From assembly GCA_001438205.1 (NCBI GenBank), contig LICG01000012.1, positions 1-49,392 on the forward strand: DNA of 49,392 bases. The letters are read 5' to 3'. The position numbers and the translations under genes were made by a program. The DNA is from Cryomorphaceae bacterium BACL7 MAG-120322-bin74 (lineage in GTDB: Bacteria; Bacteroidota; Bacteroidia; Flavobacteriales; Schleiferiaceae). Below, piece by piece: positions 35,947-44,337 of the stretch. The notes beneath the pieces were generated by a model. It was not told where the DNA came from. It searched no databases and was given only the letters and a program-made list of their open reading frames with translations. Numbering within the stretch: position 1 is the first letter of the stretch; each line of letters opens with the position of its first letter.

Positions 35947-36397
35947 GACCTTAGACGCCCAGCTCACCCAAGACCTTAAAGATGCCATGCGCGCAAAAGC
36001 GTCTGTGCGCCTTGAGGCCATTCGCTCCATACGCTCTGCCTTAACGATGGAAAAGTCTAATCCAGGGAACAGCGGTTCGTTGACGGAAGCACAAACCATC
36101 ACGGTGCTACAAAGGCTCAAAAAGCAAAGACAAGAGTCAGCAGATATCTATAATACCCAAAACCGAGCAGACCTTGCCCAGGTAGAGGAAGAGCAGTTGG
36201 CCATTATCCAAGCCTACTTACCACAGATGATCGAAGGGGATGATTTAGAAGCAGCCCTAAGACCCCTCTTAACTCAGATTGGCGCATCAGGCCCCGCTGA
36301 CTTTGGTAAAGCCATGGGTGTCTGCAGCAAAGCTATGGCAGGAAAAGCAGAAGGAAAAGTGGTAGCGGATATGGTGAAGCGCTTGCTACAAGGCTAG
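35936..36397 (+). CDS. GatB/YqeY domain protein
   Basis: A 153-residue protein of the YqeY family, small helical proteins homologous to the tail domain of GatB and thought to touch tRNA; the physiological role is unknown. Family blocks are LKDAMRAKASVRLEAIRSIRSAL, EEEQLAIIQAYLPQM and FGKAMGVCSKAMAGKAEGK. The ATG at 35936 lies within the last codons of ftsZ (11-base overlap), so it is co-translated with ftsZ. The longer frame upstream is an artefact of the ftsZ sequence. This is the last gene of the run that starts at mraZ. Confidence 0.9.
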   Translation: MLIETLDAQLTQDLKDAMRAKASVRLEAIRSIRSALTMEKSNPGNSGSLTEAQTITVLQRLKKQRQESADIYNTQNRADLAQVEEEQLAIIQAYLPQMIEGDDLEAALRPLLTQIGASGPADFGKAMGVCSKAMAGKAEGKVVADMVKRLLQG

Positions 36398-36417
36398 GGC
36401 AACGTCAAACGAAAGCC

Positions 36418-36972
36418 TTATAAAAACTCGTAGATCAACTTAATGGCAAACACTTGGCTGCGCCCGTTCTGGGCGTTCATTCCACGCCAATTGGCCACCG
36501 CTAGGGTGATATTTTGACCATAATAAGGGATGCGCAGCCCTGCATGTACATAGGGGCCATAGTGTGCATCTCTAGTCGTTCCGTATAAGTCCACGTAATA
36601 GACATCATAACTGCCAAAGCCTAGACCGAAAAAGCCCCCAACAAGGTTGTTGCTTAATTCTGTTGCGCCCATCCCGGCATGGAGGTCAGCACTAATCGCA
36701 TAGTTTGCCCCAATGGCCGCCGCTCCGGAAACCAAAGACTGCACTAGGCTTGCCCCGATGGGAAGGCCCACGCCATAGCTCAAATTTTCATTGACAGGCT
36801 TGATATAACGCAACACATAGGATGCACCATTGCCCATAAAAAGTTGTCCTGAATTATTCCGCGGAACGCCAATAGAATAATCATAGCCAAATCCTTGTAA
36901 AAAATGGGGTTCTTGCTGCGCCATTGTTGTTAACGACCCACCTACAAGCAAAAGAAATAGAAAGCGCTTCAT
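36418..36972 (-). CDS. Small outer-membrane beta-barrel-like protein
   Basis: A 184-residue exported protein beginning at ATG 36972 with a signal peptide cleaved after TTMAQ (residue 18-19). The mature part is Gly/Tyr-rich with alternating strands such as SYGVGLPIGAS, LVGGFFGLGFGSYDVYY and YGPYVHAGLRIPY, and ends with the aromatic IYEFL. That is the pattern of a small outer-membrane barrel, in which the last residue is often aromatic or hydrophobic. I do not recognise the family. It is convergent with the yqeY-like gene (20-base gap) and divergent from the MFS gene. No clear promoter box precedes it. Confidence 0.7.
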   Translation of the reverse strand: MKRFLFLLLVGGSLTTMAQQEPHFLQGFGYDYSIGVPRNNSGQLFMGNGASYVLRYIKPVNENLSYGVGLPIGASLVQSLVSGAAAIGANYAISADLHAGMGATELSNNLVGGFFGLGFGSYDVYYVDLYGTTRDAHYGPYVHAGLRIPYYGQNITLAVANWRGMNAQNGRSQVFAIKLIYEFL

Positions 36973-37011
36973 TGAGGTGAAGATAGCAAATCCCATGCCC
37001 CTATTCGGCGG

Positions 37012-37019
37012 TACCTTTG
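37012..37019 (+). promoter_or_regulatory. Promoter -7 box for the MFS gene (TACCTTTG)
   Basis: A perfect TAnnTTTG match ending seven bases before the ATG at 37027. If the next in-frame ATG (37057) is used instead, the leader would be about 30 bases. No -33 TTG is visible. Confidence 0.5.
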
Positions 37020-37026
37020 GGCCTTC

Positions 37027-38256
37027 ATGCCGATTCAAAATCCTATCCATGCCGCTATGCGCGGGTATAAGGCCGCCTTTACGGGTCTATCGCCAGAAGC
37101 CTGGGTACTTGCCACGGTGATGCTGATCAACCGGGCAGGCACGATGGTCCTCCCCTTTTTGAGCCTATACTTAATAGAGGGATTAGGCTTCACATTAGAA
37201 GACACGGGCTATGTGATGGCCTGCTTTGGCGCCGGCTCCATGCTCGGGGCATTCAATGGAGGGTACTGGACGGACCGTATTGGCAGCTACAAAGTGCAAA
37301 GTTTTGCCCTATTTGGCGGAAGCCTTTTGTTTTTGGGGCTGTCATTTGTTTCGAGCTTTTGGCTCCTCTGTGCCGGTTTGTTTTTCTTGACCGCTGTAGC
37401 AGATATGGTGCGACCTGCAAATGCTGCGGCTGTTTTTGAGTATGCAAAACCCGAAAATGTTACCAAGGCTTTTTCATTGAACCGCATGGCCATTAACCTT
37501 GGCTTCTCTCTAGGTCCAGCTGCCGCAGGTTTGATCGCAGCTTTAAACTATCAAGGACTTTTTTGGGCAGATGCCTTGACGTGTTTTGGTGCAGGCATTC
37601 TGTTCACCGCGTATTTTAGAAAGCGTCAGCCACGCACACCACGCGCTCAAAAACCTAAGGGACGCTCTCCCTTTAAAGACAAAAGTGCCCTTGCCTTTTC
37701 TGGCCTTGTTCTGCTTTTTGCCGTCGTATTCTTTCAACTTGTCGCCACACTCCCCTTGTATTACCGATCTAAGTATGCCCTTTCCGAAGAAATGATTGGC
37801 CTGTTGTTGGGCGCCAATGGTGTTTTAGTTGTGGGTTGTGAAATGGTCTTTGTCAATTGGGCTGAGCATAAAATCAAGCCACGCTATGCCATCGCTTTGG
37901 GCTGTATCACCCTCGCTATCTCCTTTGCCAGCCTGAACCTTTTAGAGGGTGTTCCCTTTCTCTTCCTTTCAATGGGAATCCTAAGTATAGGCGAAATCCT
38001 AGCTATGCCTTTTATGATCTCATGGATCACCCTGCGTGCGGGTGACACCTCAAGAGGACGCTATTTGGGCATGTATGCTGCCACCTATGCCTTCGGTCAT
38101 ATACTCGCGCCCATCATCGGGATGCACATGATTGCCACAGAAGGATTTCCTTCTCTCTGGTGGCTATGTGTTGGACTTGCCCTACTGGCTGCCCTTGGAT
38201 TTAGTCAATTGCCTCCCGCGACTGCGCATCAATCACCGCCATCGCTGCCGCATTGA
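37027..38256 (+). CDS. Major facilitator superfamily transporter
   Basis: A 409-residue inner-membrane transporter with 12 predicted helices in two halves of six. The first half has an MFS-type loop after helix 2 (GGYWTDRIGSYKV, corresponding to the family's GxLaDrxGrr motif), and a charged cytoplasmic loop near residue 200 (RKRQPRTPRAQKPKGRS) separates the halves. The N-terminal SPEAWVLATVMLINRAGTMVLPFLSLYL is typical of a Bacteroidota MFS subgroup close to MdtH/YfcJ-like efflux proteins. The substrate is unknown. The start may be 37027 or 37057. The 3' end overlaps the malic enzyme gene by 56 bases on the other strand. Confidence 0.9.
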   Translation: MPIQNPIHAAMRGYKAAFTGLSPEAWVLATVMLINRAGTMVLPFLSLYLIEGLGFTLEDTGYVMACFGAGSMLGAFNGGYWTDRIGSYKVQSFALFGGSLLFLGLSFVSSFWLLCAGLFFLTAVADMVRPANAAAVFEYAKPENVTKAFSLNRMAINLGFSLGPAAAGLIAALNYQGLFWADALTCFGAGILFTAYFRKRQPRTPRAQKPKGRSPFKDKSALAFSGLVLLFAVVFFQLVATLPLYYRSKYALSEEMIGLLLGANGVLVVGCEMVFVNWAEHKIKPRYAIALGCITLAISFASLNLLEGVPFLFLSMGILSIGEILAMPFMISWITLRAGDTSRGRYLGMYAATYAFGHILAPIIGMHMIATEGFPSLWWLCVGLALLAALGFSQLPPATAHQSPPSLPH

Positions 38257-40489
38257 CAATCTCGCGGACGCTAGAACCCAACTGCAATACATGCGCAGGA
38301 TAGCTCAATCCAATGAGCAAAGGGCCCACCGCTTCCATGCTGCCCATTGACTGCAAAAGCTTGTAAGAGATATTGGCTGAGCTCAAGCCAGGGAAAACAA
38401 AAATATTCGGCTCTTTTCCGACCAAGTCACTAAAGGGGAACTGTTCCTGCAGCAGTGTATTGTCTACGGCAAAATTTGCCTGCATTTCACCGTCTGCAAT
38501 CAGCCCTGGTTCACGCTCACGAATAATGCGCAATGCCTCACGCATTTTACGGGGTGTCTTGCCATCTACTGAAGAGCCAAAATTGGAGTAACTCAACAAG
38601 GCCACACGTGGTTCTATATTCATTTTACGCACCATGGCCGCTGCTTCGCATGCGATCTGCGCCACACGTTCAGCAGAAGGATCTTGGTTCATCGTGGTAT
38701 CTGCAAAGAAACGTGGACCGCGTTTGGTCAACATCACATAGACGCCTGCAACAGTTCGGCTAGGGTCTTTTGGACCCAGAATTTCTAATACGGGTTTAAC
38801 AGCACGTGGATACTTTACCATCGACCCTGTGATATAGGCGTCGGCATCCCCCATAAGAACCATCATCGGACCATAATAATCTCGGTTCCGCATGTTGCGG
38901 CGCGCCTCGTCAAAGCCTACGCCTTTGCGTTGACGAACCTTGTAATATGCATCTGCATATGCTTCGATTTGAGGAACATGAAGGGACTTTACATCAATGA
39001 CTTGCACCTCTTCTAACCCCAGGGCATACGCTTCATTCAACGCTTGAATACGGCTGGCATCTCCCAAAAGAATAGGCTCCGCAATTCCTTCTTCAAGCAC
39101 AATCTGAGCTGCCTTCAGTACACGGTAATTGTCTGCCTCATTAAAGACCACCTTTTTGGGATGGGTCTTAGCTTTTTCCATGACCAAACGGATGAATTTA
39201 TCATCTCGACCCAATCGGCTTCGCAATTCTTCTTCATAGGCATCCCAATTGGCAATGGAGGTTTGTGCCACGCCGGATTCCATTGCGGCACGAGCCACGG
39301 CGGAAGAAACCTTATAAATCAAACGCGGATCAAATGGCTTTGGAATGATGTAATCCTGACCGAACGTCATATTCCTACTGCCATATGCCAGATTGACAAT
39401 CTCAGGAACAGGCTCCTTGGCCAGATCTGCAATAGCACGGACCGCCGCCAACTTCATGGCTTCATTGATGCGGGTAGCCCGAACATCTAGGGCTCCGCGA
39501 AAGATGTAGGGAAATCCTAAAACATTGTTGACCTGGTTGGGATTGTCACTTCGACCGGTGGCCATGATCAAATCATCACGGGTCGACTTAGCTATATCGT
39601 ATTGAATTTCAGGATCAGGATTGGCCAACGCAAAGACAATCGGGTCCTTTGCCATAGTTTTGATCATGTCAGGCGTCAAAATGTTGCCTTTGGATAGGCC
39701 TACAAATACGTCAGCGCCATCCATCGCTTCCGAAAGTTCACGCAGTGGGGTGTCGCGTGCAAAACCTAGTTTTTCATGGGTTAAACCGGTCCGACCTGAA
39801 TGTATGACCCCTTTAGAATCACACATGATGAGATTCTTAGGGTCAACGCCCAAGACTAAATAGAGCGTAGCACAAGAAATGGCACTAGCGCCGGCGCCGT
39901 TAAAGACCACCTTGACTTGCTTGATGTCCTTTTGGACTATTTCTAATGCGTTTAAAAGCGCAGCCCCTGTAATGATGGCCGTGCCATGTTGATCATCGTG
40001 CATGACCGGGATATCCAGCTCCTCGCGCAAACGTCGCTCAATTTCAAAACATTCTGGCGCACTGATGTCCTCCAAATTAATGCCTCCAAAGGTGGGGGCC
40101 AGAATTTTTACGGTCTCAATGAATTTTTCTGGATCCTTGGTGTCCAATTCTAAGTCAAACACATCAATATCTGCGAAGATTTTGAATAGCACCCCTTTCC
40201 CTTCCATCACAGGCTTTGATGCTAACGCGCCAATATCACCCAATCCTAAAACGGCTGTGCCATTGGAAATGACGGCTACCAGATTTCCCTTTGCGGTATA
40301 TCTATAGGCGTCAGAGGGATTGGCCGCAATTTCTAAGCAGGGCTCTGCTACACCTGGAGAATAGGCAATACTTAAGTCGCGTTGAGAATTTGAAGGCTTG
40401 GTTGGAATGACTTCAATCTTTCCAGGACGTGGTCCTTCGTGGTAATCCAATATGTCGCGCTTCCGAATCGGAGCATTTTTCTTCGCCAT
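38201..40489 (-). CDS. maeB: NADP-dependent malic enzyme with phosphotransacetylase-like domain (MaeB type)
   Basis: A 762-residue fusion enzyme. Residues 1 to about 420 are the malic enzyme, converting malate to pyruvate and CO2; visible blocks are [13 protein letters not shown], the metal/substrate region [16 protein letters not shown], the NAD(P) fold with [13 protein letters not shown] and the [10 protein letters not shown] segment. Residues from about 430 to the end form a phosphotransacetylase-like domain that in MaeB proteins appears to be regulatory (acetyl-CoA sensing) rather than catalytic. A promoter box with one mismatch lies 20 bases upstream. The 3' end overlaps the MFS gene by 56 bases in opposite orientation. 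Confidence 0.95.
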   Translation of the reverse strand: MAKKNAPIRKRDILDYHEGPRPGKIEVIPTKPSNSQRDLSIAYSPGVAEPCLEIAANPSDAYRYTAKGNLVAVISNGTAVLGLGDIGALASKPVMEGKGVLFKIFADIDVFDLELDTKDPEKFIETVKILAPTFGGINLEDISAPECFEIERRLREELDIPVMHDDQHGTAIITGAALLNALEIVQKDIKQVKVVFNGAGASAISCATLYLVLGVDPKNLIMCDSKGVIHSGRTGLTHEKLGFARDTPLRELSEAMDGADVFVGLSKGNILTPDMIKTMAKDPIVFALANPDPEIQYDIAKSTRDDLIMATGRSDNPNQVNNVLGFPYIFRGALDVRATRINEAMKLAAVRAIADLAKEPVPEIVNLAYGSRNMTFGQDYIIPKPFDPRLIYKVSSAVARAAMESGVAQTSIANWDAYEEELRSRLGRDDKFIRLVMEKAKTHPKKVVFNEADNYRVLKAAQIVLEEGIAEPILLGDASRIQALNEAYALGLEEVQVIDVKSLHVPQIEAYADAYYKVRQRKGVGFDEARRNMRNRDYYGPMMVLMGDADAYITGSMVKYPRAVKPVLEILGPKDPSRTVAGVYVMLTKRGPRFFADTTMNQDPSAERVAQIACEAAAMVRKMNIEPRVALLSYSNFGSSVDGKTPRKMREALRIIREREPGLIADGEMQANFAVDNTLLQEQFPFSDLVGKEPNIFVFPGLSSANISYKLLQSMGSMEAVGPLLIGLSYPAHVLQLGSSVREIVNAAAMAVIDAQSREAID

Positions 40490-40509
40490 GACGTTTGCTT
40501 TAACAACAG

Positions 40510-40517
40510 CAAAGGTG
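40510..40517 (-). promoter_or_regulatory. Possible -7 box for maeB (CACCTTTG)
   Basis: One mismatch to TAnnTTTG on the minus strand, 20 bases before the maeB ATG. It shares a 79-base divergent gap with the box of the neighbouring plus-strand gene. Confidence 0.35.
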
Positions 40518-40537
40518 GTGACGATTTTTTATTGAAG

Positions 40538-40545
40538 TACCTTTG
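40538..40545 (+). promoter_or_regulatory. Promoter -7 box for the small membrane protein-hflX unit (TACCTTTG)
   Basis: A perfect TAnnTTTG match 23 bases before the GTG start at 40569. The unit probably includes hflX, which follows nine bases after the first gene. Confidence 0.5.
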
Positions 40546-40568
40546 GCTTCGGACTAAACGTAATTATC

Positions 40569-41006
40569 GTGTACACAGGACTGCTCCACACCCACCGACT
40601 GCTGGCATATTTCTTTTTGCTCGCTACCGTGGGATTGCTTTTTTTGACGCTTTATAGCCGTATTTCAGGCAAAACCCCCAGTGCAAGTGCCCGTAAATTC
40701 TTGAGCACATTCGCCTTGATAACAGGCCATACGCAGCTGCTGTTGGGCCTAGGACTTTATTTTGTTGGGCCTTGGTTTTCACTATTGACCTCCAATACCG
40801 CAGAAGTCATGAAAGATGCCGACTTGCGTTGGTTTGCTGTTGAGCATCTCACCGTCAACATTTTAGGCATTGTGCTCTTGACGATTGGCCATAGCAGATT
40901 CAAGAAGGCCGCAGATGATGCTGCCAAAGACAAAGCCATTTTGCGCTATTTCGGTTTGGCCTTCTTGCTGATTGCAAGTCGGATTCCATGGGATCGTTTG
41001 TTCTAA
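40569..41006 (+). CDS. Small four-helix membrane protein (Bacteroidota 'cytochrome B'-like family)
   Basis: A 145-residue integral membrane protein with about four transmembrane helices (roughly 9-27, 44-66, 88-106 and 121-137). It starts at GTG; no ATG is available before the first helix, and the N-terminus (M)YTGLLHTHRLLAY matches a family often labelled cytochrome B in Bacteroidota. Histidines at positions 7 and 9, in HTQLLLG and in VEHLT could be haem ligands, but I cannot show that haem is bound. It is followed after nine bases by hflX. Function is unknown. Confidence 0.78.
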   Translation: MYTGLLHTHRLLAYFFLLATVGLLFLTLYSRISGKTPSASARKFLSTFALITGHTQLLLGLGLYFVGPWFSLLTSNTAEVMKDADLRWFAVEHLTVNILGIVLLTIGHSRFKKAADDAAKDKAILRYFGLAFLLIASRIPWDRLF

Positions 41007-41015
41007 GTACGTTCT

Positions 41016-42191
41016 ATGCTTGAACGTACTTCTGCCCGGTCTACAGAGCCGGAACGCTGCATCCTTATTGGCGCTATCACGCGTGCTCAACCCGAAGCCA
41101 AAAGTGAAGAATACCTTGAAGAACTTCGCTTCTTGGCCTTTACTGCAGGGGCTGAAACCCTTGAGGTCTTCACGCAAAAACTAGATCGACCCGATTCCAG
41201 TACCTTCTTGGGCAGCGGCAAGATGGAGGAGATCAAAGAATATGTGGACGAGAACAAAATAGACCTTGCCATTTTTGATGATGAGCTGTCCCCTTCCCAA
41301 TTAAAAAATATTGAGCGTATGCTCGAGATTAAGGTGATGGACCGCACCAACTTGATTTTGGACATTTTTGCAGCACGTGCGCAAACCTCTTATGCCCGCA
41401 CCCAGGTTGAACTAGCCCAATATGAGTACCTCCTTCCGCGTCTTACCAAAATGTGGACGCACTTAGAGCGTCAAAAGGGGGGAATTGGCATGCGTGGTCC
41501 GGGTGAAACGCAGATCGAGACGGACCGCCGAATCATCAAACAAAAAATTACCCTTCTTCAGCAAAAGCTAGGAAAGATTGACCGACAAATGGCCACCCAA
41601 CGGGGAAACCGCGGCAACTTGATTCGCGCGTCCCTGGTGGGATATACCAACGTAGGCAAGTCTACCCTAATGAATGCCCTGGGAAAGACGGAGGTATTAG
41701 CCGAAAACAAGCTCTTTGCGACCCTTGACACGACGGTACGCAAAATCGTGATTGGCAATTTGCCCTTTCTCTTAACGGATACGGTTGGCTTCATCCGAAA
41801 ACTACCTACTCAATTGATCGAGTCCTTCAAGTCGACATTGGATGAGGTCCGAGAAGCGGATATCCTTTTTCATGTTGTGGATATTGCGCATGAATCCTAT
41901 GAGGACCATATGGCTTCGGTTGATCAGATCCTAACGGAAATCAAAGCGCACGAAAAGCCCATCTTGGTCATCTTTAACAAGGTGGATGCTTGGATGCCAG
42001 AAAAAGATGCGGATGGGTATCTGCCGCGCATCGAAGACTTTCAAAATCGCTGGATTAAAGAGCTTGGCGGACAATGCGTCTTTATCTCTGCAACACAGAA
42101 AGGCAACTTTGATAGTCTACGTGAATCTATCTACCGCGCCGTGGCCACGTTGCACGCCGTGCGCTTCCCCTTTGATACTTTTTTGTATTAG
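41016..42191 (+). CDS. hflX: GTPase HflX
   Basis: A 391-residue GTPase that binds the 50S subunit and splits or rescues stalled ribosomes. The N-terminal nucleotide-binding-like domain contains DRPDSSTFLGSGKMEEIKEY and DDELSPSQLKNIE, followed by the glycine-rich GIGMRGPGETQIETDRR linker that is diagnostic of HflX. The GTPase domain has the P-loop GYTNVGKST (209-217), DTVGFIRKLP, and NKVD. The protein ends shortly after the SATQKGN motif, normal for the phylum. It appears co-transcribed with the small membrane protein upstream. Confidence 0.95.
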   Translation: MLERTSARSTEPERCILIGAITRAQPEAKSEEYLEELRFLAFTAGAETLEVFTQKLDRPDSSTFLGSGKMEEIKEYVDENKIDLAIFDDELSPSQLKNIERMLEIKVMDRTNLILDIFAARAQTSYARTQVELAQYEYLLPRLTKMWTHLERQKGGIGMRGPGETQIETDRRIIKQKITLLQQKLGKIDRQMATQRGNRGNLIRASLVGYTNVGKSTLMNALGKTEVLAENKLFATLDTTVRKIVIGNLPFLLTDTVGFIRKLPTQLIESFKSTLDEVREADILFHVVDIAHESYEDHMASVDQILTEIKAHEKPILVIFNKVDAWMPEKDADGYLPRIEDFQNRWIKELGGQCVFISATQKGNFDSLRESIYRAVATLHAVRFPFDTFLY

Positions 42192-42311
42192 GTTGGTGGG
42201 ATTAAAGAGTTGAAGGGAAAAGACGCTTCTGTGCGTCGTCACTTCTACCCTTAAACGCTTAAACCCTTTTTCTCTTAGACGCTTATAGCCTTGTCTTTTC
42301 TAGGCGTTCAC
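42192..42311. other. Convergent intergenic region with a short degenerate repeat
   Basis: The 120-base gap between the ends of hflX and the acyl-CoA dehydrogenase gene holds no gene. A weak 5-bp hairpin (GACGC at 42222, GCGTC at 42233) is followed on the minus strand by TTTT. Two similar copies of about 24 bases start at 42250 and 42274, each with CTTA, ACGCTTA and a T-rich end. A third, poorer copy follows at 42300. It may act as a bidirectional stop, but no standard terminator is visible. Confidence 0.35.
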
Positions 42312-43490
42312 TTATTTAAACGCAGAAATACCGGTAACGTCCATACCCGTGATAAGCAAATGAATATCATGGGTGCCTTCATAGGTCACCACGGATTCTA
42401 AGTTCATCATATGGCGCATAATGGGATAATCGCCCGTGATGCCCATACCACCCAACATTTGACGCGCATCACGCGCTATGGTCAAGGCCATGTCAACGTT
42501 ATTGCGTTTTGCCATAGAGATCTGTGCAGTGGTGGCTCGGCCCTCATTTTTGAGTTGACCCAAACGGTAGGTCAACCATTGTGCTTTGGTGATTTCTGTG
42601 ATCATCTCAGCCAATTTCTTTTGCTGCAATTGGAATCCGCCAATAGGACGGTCAAATTGAATGCGCTCCTTTGAATACCGAAGGGCCGTGTCATAGCAAT
42701 CCATCGCAGCGCCAAGCGCTCCCCAGGCAATCCCATAGCGTGCAGAATCTAGGCAGCCAAGTGGCGCGCCCAAGCCCGACTTATTGGGTAAAAGGTTTTC
42801 CTTGGGAACCTTGACATTGTCAAAAACCAATTCGCCTGTAGAAGACGCACGCAATGACCATTTGTTGTGTGTTTCTGGCGTAGTAAATCCTTCCATGCCG
42901 CGCTCAACCAACAAACCGTGGATACGACCTTCTTCATTTTTTGCCCAAACGACGGCCACATCACAGAAGGGCGCATTTGAAATCCACATTTTTGCTCCAT
43001 TCAATAGGTAGTGGTCACCCATATCCTTAAAGCTGGTGACCATTCCTCCTGGATTTGAACCAAAATTGGGTTCGGTCAAGCCAAAGCTGCCCAACCACTC
43101 GCCACTTGCAAGCTTGGGTAGGTATTTGTTTCGCTGTGCCTCATTGCCATAGGCGTAGATAGGATACATGACCAAGGATGATTGCACTGAACACGTAGAT
43201 CGTACGCCGCTATCACCGCGCTCAATCTCCTGCATCATCAGTCCGTAGCTCATTTGATCTAGACCTGCACCGCCATATTCAACGGGGATATAAGGACCAA
43301 AAGCACCAATCTCTGCCAATCCTTTGACGATTTGTTGCGGAAATTCCGCCTTTTGAGCATAGTCTTCAATGATGGGGCTCACATCGCGTTTTACCCATTC
43401 ACGGGTGGCATCGCGGACGAGCTTGTGCTCCTCGCTAAGCAATTCATCTAACCCGTAGTAATCGGGGTGTTCAAATAAGTCTGGACGCAT
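42312..43490 (-). CDS. Acyl-CoA dehydrogenase (glutaryl-CoA dehydrogenase-like)
   Basis: A 392-residue flavoenzyme that oxidises acyl-CoA, probably glutaryl-CoA with decarboxylation. I start it at ATG 43490 (MRPDLFEHPDYYG), because a perfect promoter box at 43517-43510 lies between this ATG and the alternative one at 43520. The LERGDSGVRSTCSVQSSLVM-type block, GLTEPNFGSNPGGM and the C-terminal YEGTHDIHLLITG (catalytic E371) follow glutaryl-CoA dehydrogenases more closely than fatty-acyl ones. In that role it would act in lysine and tryptophan breakdown. No partner genes for that pathway are adjacent, so the exact substrate is inference. Confidence 0.9.
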   Translation of the reverse strand: MRPDLFEHPDYYGLDELLSEEHKLVRDATREWVKRDVSPIIEDYAQKAEFPQQIVKGLAEIGAFGPYIPVEYGGAGLDQMSYGLMMQEIERGDSGVRSTCSVQSSLVMYPIYAYGNEAQRNKYLPKLASGEWLGSFGLTEPNFGSNPGGMVTSFKDMGDHYLLNGAKMWISNAPFCDVAVVWAKNEEGRIHGLLVERGMEGFTTPETHNKWSLRASSTGELVFDNVKVPKENLLPNKSGLGAPLGCLDSARYGIAWGALGAAMDCYDTALRYSKERIQFDRPIGGFQLQQKKLAEMITEITKAQWLTYRLGQLKNEGRATTAQISMAKRNNVDMALTIARDARQMLGGMGITGDYPIMRHMMNLESVVTYEGTHDIHLLITGMDVTGISAFK

Positions 43491-43509
43491 GTCTAAAAGA
43501 TTGTGTGGG

Positions 43510-43517
43510 CAAAGGTA
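43510..43517 (-). promoter_or_regulatory. Promoter -7 box for the acyl-CoA dehydrogenase gene (TACCTTTG)
   Basis: A perfect TAnnTTTG match on the minus strand, 19 bases before the ATG at 43490. It lies in the 62-base gap after the MazG-like gene and decides the choice of start codon. Confidence 0.55.
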
Positions 43518-43552
43518 CAAAAGGGGTCCTTGCGAAGGATGCGCATGCAGGG

Positions 43553-43885
43553 CTACTTCAATTTGGGGTTGTTGGCATGCCGGGATTGGTCTCGGTTTCC
43601 TTTGTCCACCATCCGGCGGTCAAAGGACGCTTGAAGATCGGTGCCAGTCTGGTTGGCCAAGCACAAGGTGACAAAAAGAACATCGGCCAATTCTTCGCCC
43701 AAATCTTTTGCAGCATCACTGGGTTTTTCAGATTGCTCCCCATAGCGGCGCGCAATGATCCTTGCTACCTCACCCACCTCTTCGGTGAGTTGCGCCATAT
43801 TGGTGAGTTCATTAAAATAGCGAACACCAAAATCTGTGATCCACTGGTCAACTTGTGCTTGAAGGTCTTTGATAGGGGCTTCCAT
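43553..43885 (-). CDS. MazG-like nucleotide pyrophosphohydrolase
   Basis: A 110-residue all-alpha NTP pyrophosphatase of the MazG/dUTPase superfamily. The metal-binding glutamates appear in the two helices LTEEVGEVARIIARRYGE and AKDLGEELADVLFVTLCLANQ, which match the EExxE and ExxD pattern. Such small enzymes hydrolyse (d)NTPs to monophosphates and are thought to remove aberrant nucleotides; the substrate here is unknown. Its ATG overlaps the dtd stop by one base, making it the third gene of the rsgA-dtd-mazG unit. Confidence 0.9.
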   Translation of the reverse strand: MEAPIKDLQAQVDQWITDFGVRYFNELTNMAQLTEEVGEVARIIARRYGEQSEKPSDAAKDLGEELADVLFVTLCLANQTGTDLQASFDRRMVDKGNRDQSRHANNPKLK

Positions 43886-44337
43886 TATTCTTTGTTTTGT
43901 GAGTCCATAGTGACGGTGACGGGCCCGTTATTGATCAGCGCTACTTGCATATCAGCGCCAAAAACGCCTGACTTTACGGGCAGGTTGGATGCATTCCACA
44001 ACTGGTCCAAAAAGTCTTCGTAGAGCGGTTGCGAAATACGAGGGTGTGCTGCTTTAAAGTAGCTCGGGCGATTGCCTTTTTTGGTGGATGCGTGCAAGGT
44101 GAATTGCGAGACTACCAAAATTTGCCCACCGGCTTCCATGATGGAACGGTTCATGACGCCTTCATGGTCTTCAAAAAGACGAATTTTACTGATCTTCTGC
44201 GCCATCCACTGATTGTCTTCGGCGGTGTCGATGGCTTCCCATCCAGCAAGGACCATAAGGCCCTCGTCAATTCTTGCATGTACTTGGCCCCCAATCGTCA
44301 CCGAGGCAGAAAGCACTTTCTGGACGACCACTCTCAT
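43885..44337 (-). CDS. dtd: D-aminoacyl-tRNA deacylase Dtd
   Basis: A 150-residue homodimeric enzyme that removes D-amino acids (and glycine mischarged on tRNA-Ala) from tRNA. The N-terminus MRVVVQKVLSASVTI and both catalytic-site motifs are present: SQFTL at 77-81 and the NNGPVTV loop (GPVT at 138-141, where the cross-subunit Gly-cisPro sits). Full length. It overlaps rsgA by four bases (ATGA) and the MazG-like gene by one, so the three are translated in series. Confidence 0.96.
   Translation of the reverse strand: MRVVVQKVLSASVTIGGQVHARIDEGLMVLAGWEAIDTAEDNQWMAQKISKIRLFEDHEGVMNRSIMEAGGQILVVSQFTLHASTKKGNRPSYFKAAHPRISQPLYEDFLDQLWNASNLPVKSGVFGADMQVALINNGPVTVTMDSQNKE

Noticed and set aside
36390-36413. 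Inverted repeat AAGGCT...AGCCTT between the yqeY-like gene and the outer-membrane protein gene as a terminator
   Set aside because: The stem is only six bases with a long loop and no T tract on either side.
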